Positions 35,051 through 42,918 of a stretch of 64,000 bases of DNA are shown here, piece by piece. Where the stretch lies: contig JAFEBS010000049.1 of assembly GCA_018242525.1 (NCBI GenBank), positions 57,983 to 121,982 of the forward strand, written 5' to 3'. How positions within the stretch are numbered: the first letter of the stretch is position 1; every line of letters starts with the position of its first letter. The translations under genes and the position numbers were made by a program. Origin of the DNA: Planctomycetota bacterium. GTDB taxonomy: Bacteria; Planctomycetota; Planctomycetia; Planctomycetales; Planctomycetaceae. The notes beneath the pieces are model-generated. The model saw only the letters and a program-made list of their open reading frames with translations, did not search any database and was not told the DNA's origin.

Positions 35051-35773
35051 TCAGGCTCCGGCGGCGCGGGCTGCCGTCGTGGAATCGGCCTCGGCAGACA
35101 CCAGACGCACGTCGCCCGCCGCATCATTCACGTCCAGTTCAACAGATCCGCCCGCAAACGATCTGCGACATGTCACCAATTCGACTCGCACGCGCCGTCC
35201 GGCGGTAGTGGCGTCGGTCTGCGGTTCGACCAGCCAGCGGATGTCGGCCCAGGACGATTGTCGCCGGGTGCGTGCGGGTCGAAACAGAACCCCCACGCCT
35301 CCCCCGGTTTCGGCTGCGATTTTCCAGCGTTGCAGCACCCGGTCGGGCAGCGTTTCCATTTGAATCCAGGTCACACCGACCGCCGCACATCGCAGGCATT
35401 GCTCCACGGTCCATGCGGTATCCGCAATTGAGGTGGGACGCAGCAGCAGCAGGGAATCGAGCGAGATGCCCCACCCCGCCACAGCGGGCGCATAAAATTC
35501 CCCGGCGGGATCCACGACGGCCCACACCGCGCGATGCTCCAGTGCCGGTCGGATCCCCTGCATCGCCAGGCTGGCTGCTCCACTGCCATCGACAGAGACG
35601 AGCCATTCGACGAGCGACCCGTATTCCATCCCCCGCCCCGGCAGCAATCCGTCCAGAGCGGGGATTCCCGTGGACAGACGCGACCGTTCATCGGCAGGGG
35701 TCAGGCTGGTGGTGTTGCGGCACAACTGACGCAAGGCTTGCAGGGTCTGGGTACGTTGTTCGTTGTTCTGCAT
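35051..35773 (-). CDS. ImuA-like RecA-fold protein, Walker A degenerate
   Basis: The ATG at 35773, preceded by AGGGA, gives 240 residues. The segment RLSTGIPALDGLLPGRGMEY followed by GSLVEWL is the ImuA/SulA-like RecA-core entry. The position of the Walker A loop reads VDGSGAASLAM, without the lysine of GxxxxGK(T/S), so ATP binding is probably lost. ImuA proteins usually work with ImuB and DnaE2 in damage-induced mutagenesis, and those partner genes are not in the window. The adjacent upstream gene is lexA on the same strand, consistent with damage control. Confidence 0.6.
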   Translation of the reverse strand: MQNNEQRTQTLQALRQLCRNTTSLTPADERSRLSTGIPALDGLLPGRGMEYGSLVEWLVSVDGSGAASLAMQGIRPALEHRAVWAVVDPAGEFYAPAVAGWGISLDSLLLLRPTSIADTAWTVEQCLRCAAVGVTWIQMETLPDRVLQRWKIAAETGGGVGVLFRPARTRRQSSWADIRWLVEPQTDATTAGRRVRVELVTCRRSFAGGSVELDVNDAAGDVRLVSAEADSTTAARAAGA

Positions 35774-35990
35774 GCCGGATCCCTGGTACAACGGCCCGCA
35801 AATGCGGGGAACACTTTTGAATCAGGTCGGACGTCTGTTTCCCGCACGATTCCACTCGTCCGGGGGCCTGACGGCACCCGGCTCACCTGGAACTGTTCCC
35901 GTATTTCCGGGAAGGTGGACTTCGGGGCAACACACACCCTGAGGCAACACGAACTCGACTCGCGAGCCTGAACCGGCTTTGCCCCCTCAA

Positions 35991-36632
35991 TCACCGCCGG
36001 CGAATCGCCACGACCTTGCCGACAATTCGCAGGTCGTCGTCCGGCCCGACGGGGATCGGCTTGAACTGGGGATTTTCGGGTAACAAAGACACCTCGCTTC
36101 CCCGATGGTGCAGCCGCTTGACGGTTGCCTCGTCGTTCAGCAGGGCGACCACGATGTCGCGATGATCGGCCAGTGGCTGCTGGCGAACGATCACGACGTC
36201 GCCGGAATTGATCCCCGCGTCGATCATGCTGCGACCCGACACCTTCAGAGCGAAATGGCGCCCCGTCCGCACGGTTGTGGCATCCACCAGCAATTCCCCC
36301 AGAACATTTTCCTGAGCCAGCAGCGGCTGCCCGGCGACAACCGTACCCACCAGTGGAATCGCCACCAAACCGACCACTGGCTCTTCGTCGGCCGAGCGAA
36401 GAACGGTTAAACTGCGGGTTTTGCCCGGCACCCGGCTGATATAGCCGTTTCGTTCCAGTCGCTGGACCTGCTTGAAGACACTGGCCACGCCATGCCCCAC
36501 TTCCTCGGCCAGCTCACGCATGGTCGGGGACATCCCATTCTGCACCAGATAGGCCTCGATCGCCTGCAGCAACCGCTTTTGCGGATCTGTCAGCGTCTGA
36601 ATCACCGGTCGTCCCCGTCCCCGCTTTGCCAT
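35991..36632 (-). CDS. lexA: LexA repressor (SOS response)
   Basis: The ATG at 36632 gives MAKRGRGRPVIQTLTDPQKR and 213 residues. A winged-helix DNA-binding domain (about 10-75) is joined to an S24 peptidase domain. The self-cleavage site Ala100-Gly101 (VVAGQPLLA), the nucleophile Ser135 (VSGRSMIDAGI) and the general base Lys172 (ATVKRLH) are all present. LexA represses damage-response genes until RecA filaments trigger its autocleavage. It is upstream of the ImuA-like gene on the same strand with a 217-bp gap, and divergent from the lipase gene. Confidence 0.93.
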   Translation of the reverse strand: MAKRGRGRPVIQTLTDPQKRLLQAIEAYLVQNGMSPTMRELAEEVGHGVASVFKQVQRLERNGYISRVPGKTRSLTVLRSADEEPVVGLVAIPLVGTVVAGQPLLAQENVLGELLVDATTVRTGRHFALKVSGRSMIDAGINSGDVVIVRQQPLADHRDIVVALLNDEATVKRLHHRGSEVSLLPENPQFKPIPVGPDDDLRIVGKVVAIRRR

Positions 36633-36699
36633 GATGTCACATTGCCTGAGCGTAGGTTTGCCCTGATCCGTCCCATCCCACAATAAGGAGAACAAACGT

Positions 36700-36729
36700 A
36701 TTATTACAGGAAACACGCCAGCAGTTCAA
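36700..36729 (-). promoter_or_regulatory. Candidate lexA promoter
   Basis: On the minus strand TTGAAC (36724-36729) is separated by 17 nt from TAATAAT (36700-36706), close to sigma70-type -35 and -10 boxes, upstream of lexA. Just downstream is TTGTTCTCC. A GAAC half-site is present, but the full GAAC-N4-GTTC LexA box is not. Confidence 0.4.
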
Positions 36730-36874
36730 TACCGGCGGAAGAAAACACGGGCCTGTAACATTTGCCCTTCGCGCCTGTCATGCGATTCGGCAGAATGCCG
36801 TCTGGTTGGTTCTGGGGCTAACCCCATTGTTAGGCAAAGCCAGTCTGGTCCGATTTCAGCGACCGGAGGTGTCG

Positions 36875-37897
36875 ATGCGTCGAACAATCTGTGCGTGTTT
36901 ACTGATGCTCGTCGCGGGCGCGAATGCGTCTGCTGACGACCCCTACTCATTTGCCCTTCCCGGTTCCCTGCGGAAATCCGTCGAGGAGGACCTGGCCTTG
37001 AAAACACTCGGTGGACGTCAATTCTGGGGAGATCTGCAATTCTTTCACGGCTGGCGGATTCAGGAGCATGTGTTCACACGACACTGTCGACTGCTGGACG
37101 CCAACGATCACCGCCATGCCTGGGGAACCCTGCAAGAATGTCAGCAGAAGCTGGCCGAAATCCGCAAGGAACAAAAGCTGCCGCCGATGAGTGGTCGTGG
37201 CGTGGTCCTGGTCCATGGAATCCTGCGATCGTCGAAGTGCATGAATTCCATGGCGGCGGTGGCGCGACAGGCGGGCTATGAGCCGTTCCAGTTTGACTAT
37301 CCCAGCACGCAGGTCAGCATCATCGAAGCGGCTGACTACCTCGACAAATCCATTCAGTCGCTGGAAGGCATCGAAGAACTGTCGATCATCGCTCACAGCA
37401 TGGGCGGACTGGTCACGCGCGCGTATTTTGCAGAGCACCAGGACCCACGCATCAAGCGGGTCGTCATGCTGGGAACACCGAATCGAGGTGCGGAACTGGC
37501 GGATTTGCTGCACCAGAACCTGCTGGTCAAGGCGGCCGCGGGTCCGGGCGGTCGACAATTGGTGACCGACGCTGACGGCCTGATCCCAAAACTTCCCAAT
37601 CCGGGCTGTGAATTTGCCGTGATCGCAGGGGCACGCGGCAATTCTTCGGGGTGGAACCCCTTTATTCCCGGGGATGACGATGGAACAGTGACTGTTGAAA
37701 GCACCCGGTTGGTGGGAGCCGCCGATTTTGCGACCGTCAATGCCACGCATTCGGCGATCCTGCGAAATCGCGATGCGCTCGATCAGACGTTTAGATTCTT
37801 GAAGGAAGGTCGATTGTGTGCGGATCGTCCCTGTGAGCCCATCACAGCGACGCCGGCTGATGACACCACTCCGCAACAGGTCGCGCCGCAGCCATGA
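36875..37897 (+). CDS. Secreted alpha/beta-hydrolase (lipase-like)
   Basis: The ATG at 36875 follows a strong GGAGG and gives 340 residues with a signal peptide (MRRTICACLLMLVAGANASA). Motifs are the oxyanion segment GVVLVHGILRSSKCM, nucleophile elbow IAHSMGGLVTR (Ser in AHSMGG), VVMLGTPNRGAELADLL, DDDGTVTVESTRL (likely Asp) and NATHSAILR (likely His). Exported lipases of this shape hydrolyse esters. It overlaps the following truncated hemoglobin gene by an ATGA. Confidence 0.85.
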   Translation: MRRTICACLLMLVAGANASADDPYSFALPGSLRKSVEEDLALKTLGGRQFWGDLQFFHGWRIQEHVFTRHCRLLDANDHRHAWGTLQECQQKLAEIRKEQKLPPMSGRGVVLVHGILRSSKCMNSMAAVARQAGYEPFQFDYPSTQVSIIEAADYLDKSIQSLEGIEELSIIAHSMGGLVTRAYFAEHQDPRIKRVVMLGTPNRGAELADLLHQNLLVKAAAGPGGRQLVTDADGLIPKLPNPGCEFAVIAGARGNSSGWNPFIPGDDDGTVTVESTRLVGAADFATVNATHSAILRNRDALDQTFRFLKEGRLCADRPCEPITATPADDTTPQQVAPQP

Positions 37898-38283
37898 GCG
37901 AATCAGCGTCAGGTCCGGAGACGGTGTTTGAACGTGTGGGGGAATCGGGTCTGCGGAACCTGGTGGCCGCGTTTTATCGACAGATTCCCAAGGATGATCT
38001 GCTGGGACCGATGTATCCGGCGCACGACCTGGGGCCTGCCGAGCGCCGTCTGGCAGACTTTCTGATTTACCGGTTCGGCGGACCGGAGACCTACATCCAG
38101 GAACGCGGTAATCCCAAGTTGCGCATGCGCCACATGCCGTTTGCCATCGACCAGGCCGCCCGGGATCGTTGGATCCAGCTGATGGATGCGGCTCTGGCAG
38201 AATCGAACTGGCCGCTGGAGGTCGTGTCAGTCGTCAAACCTTTCCTCCACGACGTGGCCACGTTCCTGATCAATCGAGCGTAA
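37894..38283 (+). CDS. Group II truncated hemoglobin (trHbO type)
   Basis: The 129-residue protein matches group II truncated globins: LLGPMYP, the AERRLADFLIYRFGGPETYI block, then ERGNPKLRMRHMPF with the proximal His in MRHMPF, and DRWIQLM. Such globins bind O2 or NO and protect respiration or aid oxygen transfer. It begins in an ATGA overlap with the lipase gene, so the two are translationally coupled, an unusual pairing. No signal peptide is present, so the globin is cytoplasmic while its partner is exported. Confidence 0.9.
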   Translation: MSESASGPETVFERVGESGLRNLVAAFYRQIPKDDLLGPMYPAHDLGPAERRLADFLIYRFGGPETYIQERGNPKLRMRHMPFAIDQAARDRWIQLMDAALAESNWPLEVVSVVKPFLHDVATFLINRA

Positions 38284-38795
38284 CCACTATCGCGCAACTC
38301 ATTACACGATCAATGGTTGTCGATACAACTCGTCGACATCGGTGTCGACTGCGGGGATCCGCGAACTCGCATTTGAACGTTTCTGATCCCAGCCGTTGGC
38401 GAGAGAACAGGCCAGGAATGCGGAAACCATCGGCAGCATTCGCCGATTCAGGACTCACGGGAGTTCTTCGGGCCAAAAATGGCACGTCCCGGCCGGGTTT
38501 CGCTCATGATTCCTCTTGGCACTCCTTTTGTCAAAAACTATAACCCGCCCCGCGATGGCACTCTGCCAGACGCGATCGTTGCGGGAACGACGGTCCTGTC
38601 TGGAGCCATGGCTGGTTTTCACGTCTTGAAGTTTTGCTCTCTGCCTTTCCATACATCCACTGAACGATGGCTGTGGCGTCACCCGACCTGTGACGGCGCG
38701 AACTCATCGATTGTGAATTCGTTTCGCAATCTCTGACTTCGCTGCGTTGCCGGGCGCACGTGTCGCGGTCCGCGCCATTTGCCGAGGAGTTCTCG
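38284..38795. other. 512-bp region without a supported gene
   Basis: Short frames here have no family motif or start context. A perfect hairpin, GTCGACATCGGTGTCGAC (38332-38349, 7-bp stem, TCGG loop), follows the globin gene but lacks a T tract. The 3' part must hold the promoter of the OmpA-family gene, but no clear boxes are seen. Confidence 0.4.
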
Positions 38796-39629
38796 ATGTC
38801 ACTTTCCGCTCGGAATTGCCTGCTCTGCACCCTGTCGCTCCTGACGTTGGGAACGGTCGGGTGCAACCACGCCCCCAGGAACGCGTTGCGACAAAGCCAG
38901 CTTCGTGCTCATCAGTTGTACGAACAGAATCGACAACTGGCGATGGAACGAAACGGACTCGGGATGACACAATCCCAGCTCGCCGCCGAGAAAGCCCGTC
39001 TCGAACAACAGTACCTCGCGACCAAGCAGAGCCTGGATGCGGCCAACGCCCGTCTGCAGAACCTGCAGGCCTCGAACGGCCAGTTGGAAGACGAGATGAA
39101 ACATCTGTTGACCAGCCGGGGAAGCAGCCCGCTGTCGGACGATGCCACCCTGCGGCTGAAGAAGCTGAAGGAGAAATATCCGGACTTCGAATTCGATGCC
39201 CAGACGGGCGTCAGCAAGTTCTCGACCGACCTGCTGTTCAATTCGGGCAGCGACGAGATTCGTCCGGAAGCCATCAAGGTAATGAGCGAATTTGCAAGCA
39301 TCATGAACCAGTCGGATGCCAAACACTTGAAGGTTCTGGTCTCCGGACACACGGATGACCGCCCGGTGGCCAAGAAATCGACGCAGGAGAAGCATCAGGA
39401 CAACATGGGTTTGTCGGCCCACCGAGCCCTGTCTGTTCTGCGAACTCTGCGAAAATCGGGCATCGCCGAATCGCGAATGGGAGTCTCCGGCTACGGTCAA
39501 TATCAGCCTGCAGAACCGAACAAGACCGAAGCGTCGCGGGCTCGCAATCGCCGCGTCGAAATCTTCGTCCTCGCACCGGATGCCACGATCGCCGGTTGGG
39601 ACCCCGACCCCACGATGGAATTGCGGTAG
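38796..39629 (+). CDS. OmpA-family (peptidoglycan-associated) lipoprotein
   Basis: The ATG at 38796 follows GAGGAG and gives 277 residues. A signal peptide ends near TLGTVGC, a near-canonical lipobox with Cys as lipid site. A coiled coil follows (about 30-110, heptads rich in Gln, Leu and Glu). The C-terminal OmpA domain has STDLLFNSGSDEIRPEA, VLVSGHTDDRPV and SRARNRRVEIFVL. OmpA domains bind peptidoglycan diaminopimelate and tether the outer membrane to the wall. It ends at the bidirectional terminator at 39652. Confidence 0.88.
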   Translation: MSLSARNCLLCTLSLLTLGTVGCNHAPRNALRQSQLRAHQLYEQNRQLAMERNGLGMTQSQLAAEKARLEQQYLATKQSLDAANARLQNLQASNGQLEDEMKHLLTSRGSSPLSDDATLRLKKLKEKYPDFEFDAQTGVSKFSTDLLFNSGSDEIRPEAIKVMSEFASIMNQSDAKHLKVLVSGHTDDRPVAKKSTQEKHQDNMGLSAHRALSVLRTLRKSGIAESRMGVSGYGQYQPAEPNKTEASRARNRRVEIFVLAPDATIAGWDPDPTMELR

Positions 39630-39651
39630 ACATCGCTCACCGCGAATATCA

Positions 39652-39689
39652 AATCCAGGCCCGGCACAGCTTTGTGCCGGGCCTGGATT
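39652..39689. terminator. Bidirectional hairpin terminator between the OmpA-family gene and rsmH
   Basis: AATCCAGGCCCGGCACA (39652-39668) pairs perfectly with TGTGCCGGGCCTGGATT (39673-39689) around a GCTT loop, a 17-bp stem. It lies between two convergent genes and its outer A/T ends could form short U tracts in both directions. The rsmH stop codon begins at its right edge. Confidence 0.8.
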
Positions 39690-40750
39690 CATTCACTCGC
39701 AGCAACAGACTTCACCGCGAATCGCAACTTGGCGGATGTCGAACGGGGGTTGGAACGCTGCTCGTCCTGGGACGGGCGAATTACGTCGTCGGCAATCAAA
39801 CTGTAAGTTCCATCGCCCAGGCCGGTCTTGAACGCCTTCTTCACGCGGCGATCTTCGCCGGAATGAAATGTCAGAATGGCAACCCGCCCCCCGGGCTTCA
39901 AGACGGCCGGGATCTGACGCAACAGTGCATCGAGGGCACCGAATTCGTCGTTGACCGCGATTCGCAACGCTTGAAGAATCCGGCGAATCGTCGTCGTTGT
40001 TTCATCCGCGCTGCAGTCGGTGGTTGACAGGGTCAATCGAATGACGTCGGCCAATCCACGGGTGGTCCGGATGGGCTCCCGCGATTGTGCCTGCAGGATC
40101 GCCCGGGCAAGTCGAACTGCTCGTGGCTCGTCGGCATTTTCCGTCAGGAGTGCCGCCAGTTGGCGTTCGTCCAGTTTGGTCAACAATGCAGCCGCCGGTT
40201 GGCCATGGTGCGGGTTCATGCGCAGATCGAGCGGAGCATCCGCTTTGAATGTAAACCCGCGTTTTGGATCATCCATTTGCATGGAAGACAGACCCAAATC
40301 GGCCAGGATGATGTCCGTTCCCCCAGGAAACACCTCGGCGGCGATGCGCGACAATCCCGCGAAATTGGAACGGCGGACGATGAGATCCGCCGGAACTCCG
40401 ATTTCACGAAGTCGCTGCTGGGTCTTGGGGAGTTCGATCGGATCGACATCCAGCCCGAGCAGTCGGCCCGCGGGTTGAATGGCTGCCAGAATCTCCCGGG
40501 CGTGGCCACCGTATCCCAAGGTACAGTCGATGACGGCGTCACCCGGCTTTGGAGTCAGTACCGACAGGATTTCGGTCACCATGATCGGCCGGTGGGTTCC
40601 CGCAGGTGTTTTACCGCTGGCAAGGACTCGTGCGACGTCTTCGGCATATCGCTCCGGCTGAAGTTCCTTGTATTTCTCGCCGAAGGATCGTGGATGAGAT
40701 CCACGGTATCGGGGTCGGCGTGCCGGTTTGTCAGATTCAGAGTCGACCAT
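39689..40750 (-). CDS. rsmH: 16S rRNA (cytosine-1402-N4) methyltransferase RsmH
   Basis: The ATG at 40750 gives 353 residues. A GTG at 40762 could add four. An N-terminal extension of about 50 residues precedes the RsmH core: VIDCTLGYGGHAREIL (SAM site), LADLGLSSMQMDDPKRGFTF, LDLRMN and ILTFHSGEDRRVKK. RsmH methylates C1402 in the ribosomal decoding centre. In most bacteria it opens the dcw cell-division cluster, but here no ftsL, ftsI, mur or ftsZ gene follows, as expected in Planctomycetota. Its 3' end abuts the shared terminator. Confidence 0.95.
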   Translation of the reverse strand: MVDSESDKPARRPRYRGSHPRSFGEKYKELQPERYAEDVARVLASGKTPAGTHRPIMVTEILSVLTPKPGDAVIDCTLGYGGHAREILAAIQPAGRLLGLDVDPIELPKTQQRLREIGVPADLIVRRSNFAGLSRIAAEVFPGGTDIILADLGLSSMQMDDPKRGFTFKADAPLDLRMNPHHGQPAAALLTKLDERQLAALLTENADEPRAVRLARAILQAQSREPIRTTRGLADVIRLTLSTTDCSADETTTTIRRILQALRIAVNDEFGALDALLRQIPAVLKPGGRVAILTFHSGEDRRVKKAFKTGLGDGTYSLIADDVIRPSQDEQRSNPRSTSAKLRFAVKSVAASE

Positions 40751-40970
40751 GGGATCCGGCACTTGGGTTGCAGTTGGTAAACAGAGACGCCGCCGCTCGC
40801 CAGCCTACCAGTTCTGTGGCATATCACATAATGCAGAGGGTTGTATCTGAAGCGCCCAGCAATCCGTAAACCGTGAAATCACTTCAGATACAACACATTT
40901 TTCTGAACGGCCGCAAAAGATCTCCAACGGTGTCTGGCAGGCGCGGCCTGGGCGATCACCGCCGCGGCCG

Positions 40971-42074
40971 TCAGACACGCGCCTCGACGACCAGATTCAT
41001 GGCGGTCCGGGCGGCGATCCGCACTCGGTCGAACCCGGCCTCGTGCAGAACCGCAGTCAACCGTCGCGGGCCCGCTTGGGCTCCGAGCGCCAGCCCGACT
41101 TCCTGGGCCTGTGACCCCGGTACGCAGGCAAGTGTTGACGCCGCATAAAAGAACCGCGACACCGGTGCCCTGGCCGAAGACAGGTTGTCTTCCAAACGGT
41201 CCTCGGCGTACGGTTCGACCAGCATCACGATACCACCTGGCTTGAGCCGTTCCTTCGCATGAGCCACGGCGCCCACCGGGTCGCCCATGTCGTGCAGGGA
41301 GTCGAAGAAGCAGATCAAGTCGAACTCGCCCGTGTACTCCTTCGCCGCCGCCGCCTCGAACCGCACGCGGCCATTCAGCCCGGCCTCGGTCGCGGCCCGG
41401 CGGGCCGAATCGATGCTCGCAACATGGTTGTCGAACCCGGCAAACCGCGATGCCGGGAATACGCCAGCCATGATCAGCGCCGATGTCCCCAATCCGCAGC
41501 CGACATCAGCGACGTCTGCGCCGTTGCGGAGAGTTTCGATCAGCCCATCGATTGCCGGCAGCCACTCGCCCACGATCGATGAGCGGTACAACGGGCCGAA
41601 GAACCGCTCGGTCGAGCAGAACAGGCAGGCATTGTGATCCCCCCATCGAACTCCGCGACCGTGCCGAAACGCATCGCGCAGCTGTGGCTCGTCGTGGTAA
41701 AGGCTGTAGATCAGGTCGATCGGGCCCTGCATGAATGCCGGGTGGCCTTCCGCCGCGAACACGACCGCCTGTTCCGGTGTCACTTCGAACAACTCACCTT
41801 CCGGCTCGTATTTCACGTACCCGGCGGCGGCGACGGCCGACAGCCACTCGCGAACGAGGCGTTCGTTCACACCTGCCTGCGCTGCCATCTGGTTTGCGGT
41901 GAGTGGACCGGCAGCAGCCAGAAGACGGAACAGGCCGAGCTTGTCACCCATGAAGGCAAGCAGGCCACCGATCCCGGCATTGCAATCGCCGAGCACCTTG
42001 CCGTGCAGCGCCTGCAATGCATCAGGGTTGATGGCGCGAGCCGGGGATTTCGTCACGGGAGAGGACACAAGCAT
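40971..42074 (-). CDS. SAM-dependent methyltransferase with N-terminal winged helix
   Basis: The 367-residue protein has an N-terminal dimerisation/winged-helix region (about 20-90, ANQMAAQAGVNERLVREWLS) and a class I methyltransferase domain with motif I VADVGCGLGTSALIMA, FDLICFFDSLHDMGDP and ERLKPGGIVMLVEPY. This layout resembles Rv2258c-type and O-methyltransferase proteins. The substrate is unknown. It diverges from the TetR gene, whose palindromic operator lies between them, so the regulator probably controls this gene. Confidence 0.82.
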   Translation of the reverse strand: MLVSSPVTKSPARAINPDALQALHGKVLGDCNAGIGGLLAFMGDKLGLFRLLAAAGPLTANQMAAQAGVNERLVREWLSAVAAAGYVKYEPEGELFEVTPEQAVVFAAEGHPAFMQGPIDLIYSLYHDEPQLRDAFRHGRGVRWGDHNACLFCSTERFFGPLYRSSIVGEWLPAIDGLIETLRNGADVADVGCGLGTSALIMAGVFPASRFAGFDNHVASIDSARRAATEAGLNGRVRFEAAAAKEYTGEFDLICFFDSLHDMGDPVGAVAHAKERLKPGGIVMLVEPYAEDRLEDNLSSARAPVSRFFYAASTLACVPGSQAQEVGLALGAQAGPRRLTAVLHEAGFDRVRIAARTAMNLVVEARV

Positions 42075-42156
42075 GGTTACTCCTTTGTCTGACTTGGATC
42101 GAGGCGAACGGGTGTTACGACGGCCGAATTGTAGGGGAAACAGGACGGCCGACCAT

Positions 42157-42194
42157 TTGACTACCGGTCAACCAATTGGTTGACTAGAGGTCAA
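42157..42194. promoter_or_regulatory. TetR-type operator between the methyltransferase and tetR genes
   Basis: GTCAACCAATTGGTTGAC at 42167-42184 is a perfect 18-bp palindrome, flanked by further TTGAC (42157-42161) and GGTCAA (42189-42194) half-sites at regular spacing. It lies in the divergent region and would overlap promoters of both genes. Confidence 0.8.
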
Positions 42195-42252
42195 CGTGCA
42201 CCTCCGCCCTGACTGTGTCACCCGATACCCAAGCCCCGTTCCGGAGCACTTC

Positions 42253-42903
42253 GTGAGTCCCCGAACATCCCTTCCGCCCAAGGCCGTTTCCGACCAATTA
42301 CCCTCGAGTGTCCCGGTTGACGATCGGTCCCCGACGCGTCAGAAGTTACTCGAAACTGCCGAGGCACTGTTTGACACCGAGGGATTCCATGCCGTCGGCC
42401 TCGATCGCATCCTCCGAGCTGTCGGGATCAGCAAGCAGGCATTCTACCGGCACTTCGACAGCAAGGAGGATTTGGTCGCCGAAGTCATCCACTGGCACGA
42501 CCGATGGTGGCGGGACAACTGCCGGAAGCTGCTCGCGCAGCGCGCAGGACCCAACGCCCGCCAACAACTGGACGAGTTCCTCACGCTGCTCATCGAAGTC
42601 CTGGAAGGAGACGTTTTCCGCGGGTGCTTCTTCATGAACGCGGTCGCCCAGTTTCCCGGCAAGTCCGACCCGATTCATCGTGCGGCTCTGGAAGCCAAGG
42701 ACAACATCGAGGCGATGATTCGCGACATGGCGCTCAGTGCAGGTGCCGACGAACCGGCGACTTTCGCCCGTGAGTTTGGAATCATTTTCGAGGGAGCATT
42801 CGCGATCCGCCACCTCCGCCCGCCTGAGCACGTAGTCCCAGTCCTGCGGCAGATGTCTGCGACCCTCTTCTCAAAGCGGCTCCCTCCAGTCGCCGGACCC
42901 TGA
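42253..42903 (+). CDS. TetR-family transcriptional regulator
   Basis: The GTG at 42253 has GGAG 6 nt upstream and gives 216 residues. A GTG at 42196, directly after the operator, would add 19 residues and is less likely. The N-terminal helix-turn-helix reads TRQKLLETAEALFDTEGFHA followed by VGLDRILRAVGISKQAFYRH, the TetR DNA-binding pattern. The C-terminal region is a helical ligand-binding domain. TetR proteins repress a neighbouring gene until a small ligand binds. The divergent methyltransferase and the palindrome at 42167 form the probable regulon. Confidence 0.85.
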   Translation: MSPRTSLPPKAVSDQLPSSVPVDDRSPTRQKLLETAEALFDTEGFHAVGLDRILRAVGISKQAFYRHFDSKEDLVAEVIHWHDRWWRDNCRKLLAQRAGPNARQQLDEFLTLLIEVLEGDVFRGCFFMNAVAQFPGKSDPIHRAALEAKDNIEAMIRDMALSAGADEPATFAREFGIIFEGAFAIRHLRPPEHVVPVLRQMSATLFSKRLPPVAGP

Positions 42904-42918
42904 TCATTGTCAGACGAC

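Noticed and set aside
36660..36720. LexA box (GAAC-N4-GTTC) upstream of lexA
   Set aside because: Only the GAAC half is present, and the second half reads GTAT. The phylum's LexA site is not known to me.
42196..42252. GTG at 42196 as tetR start
   Set aside because: It abuts the operator and the added residues are not protein-like, whereas GTG at 42253 has a well-spaced GGAG.
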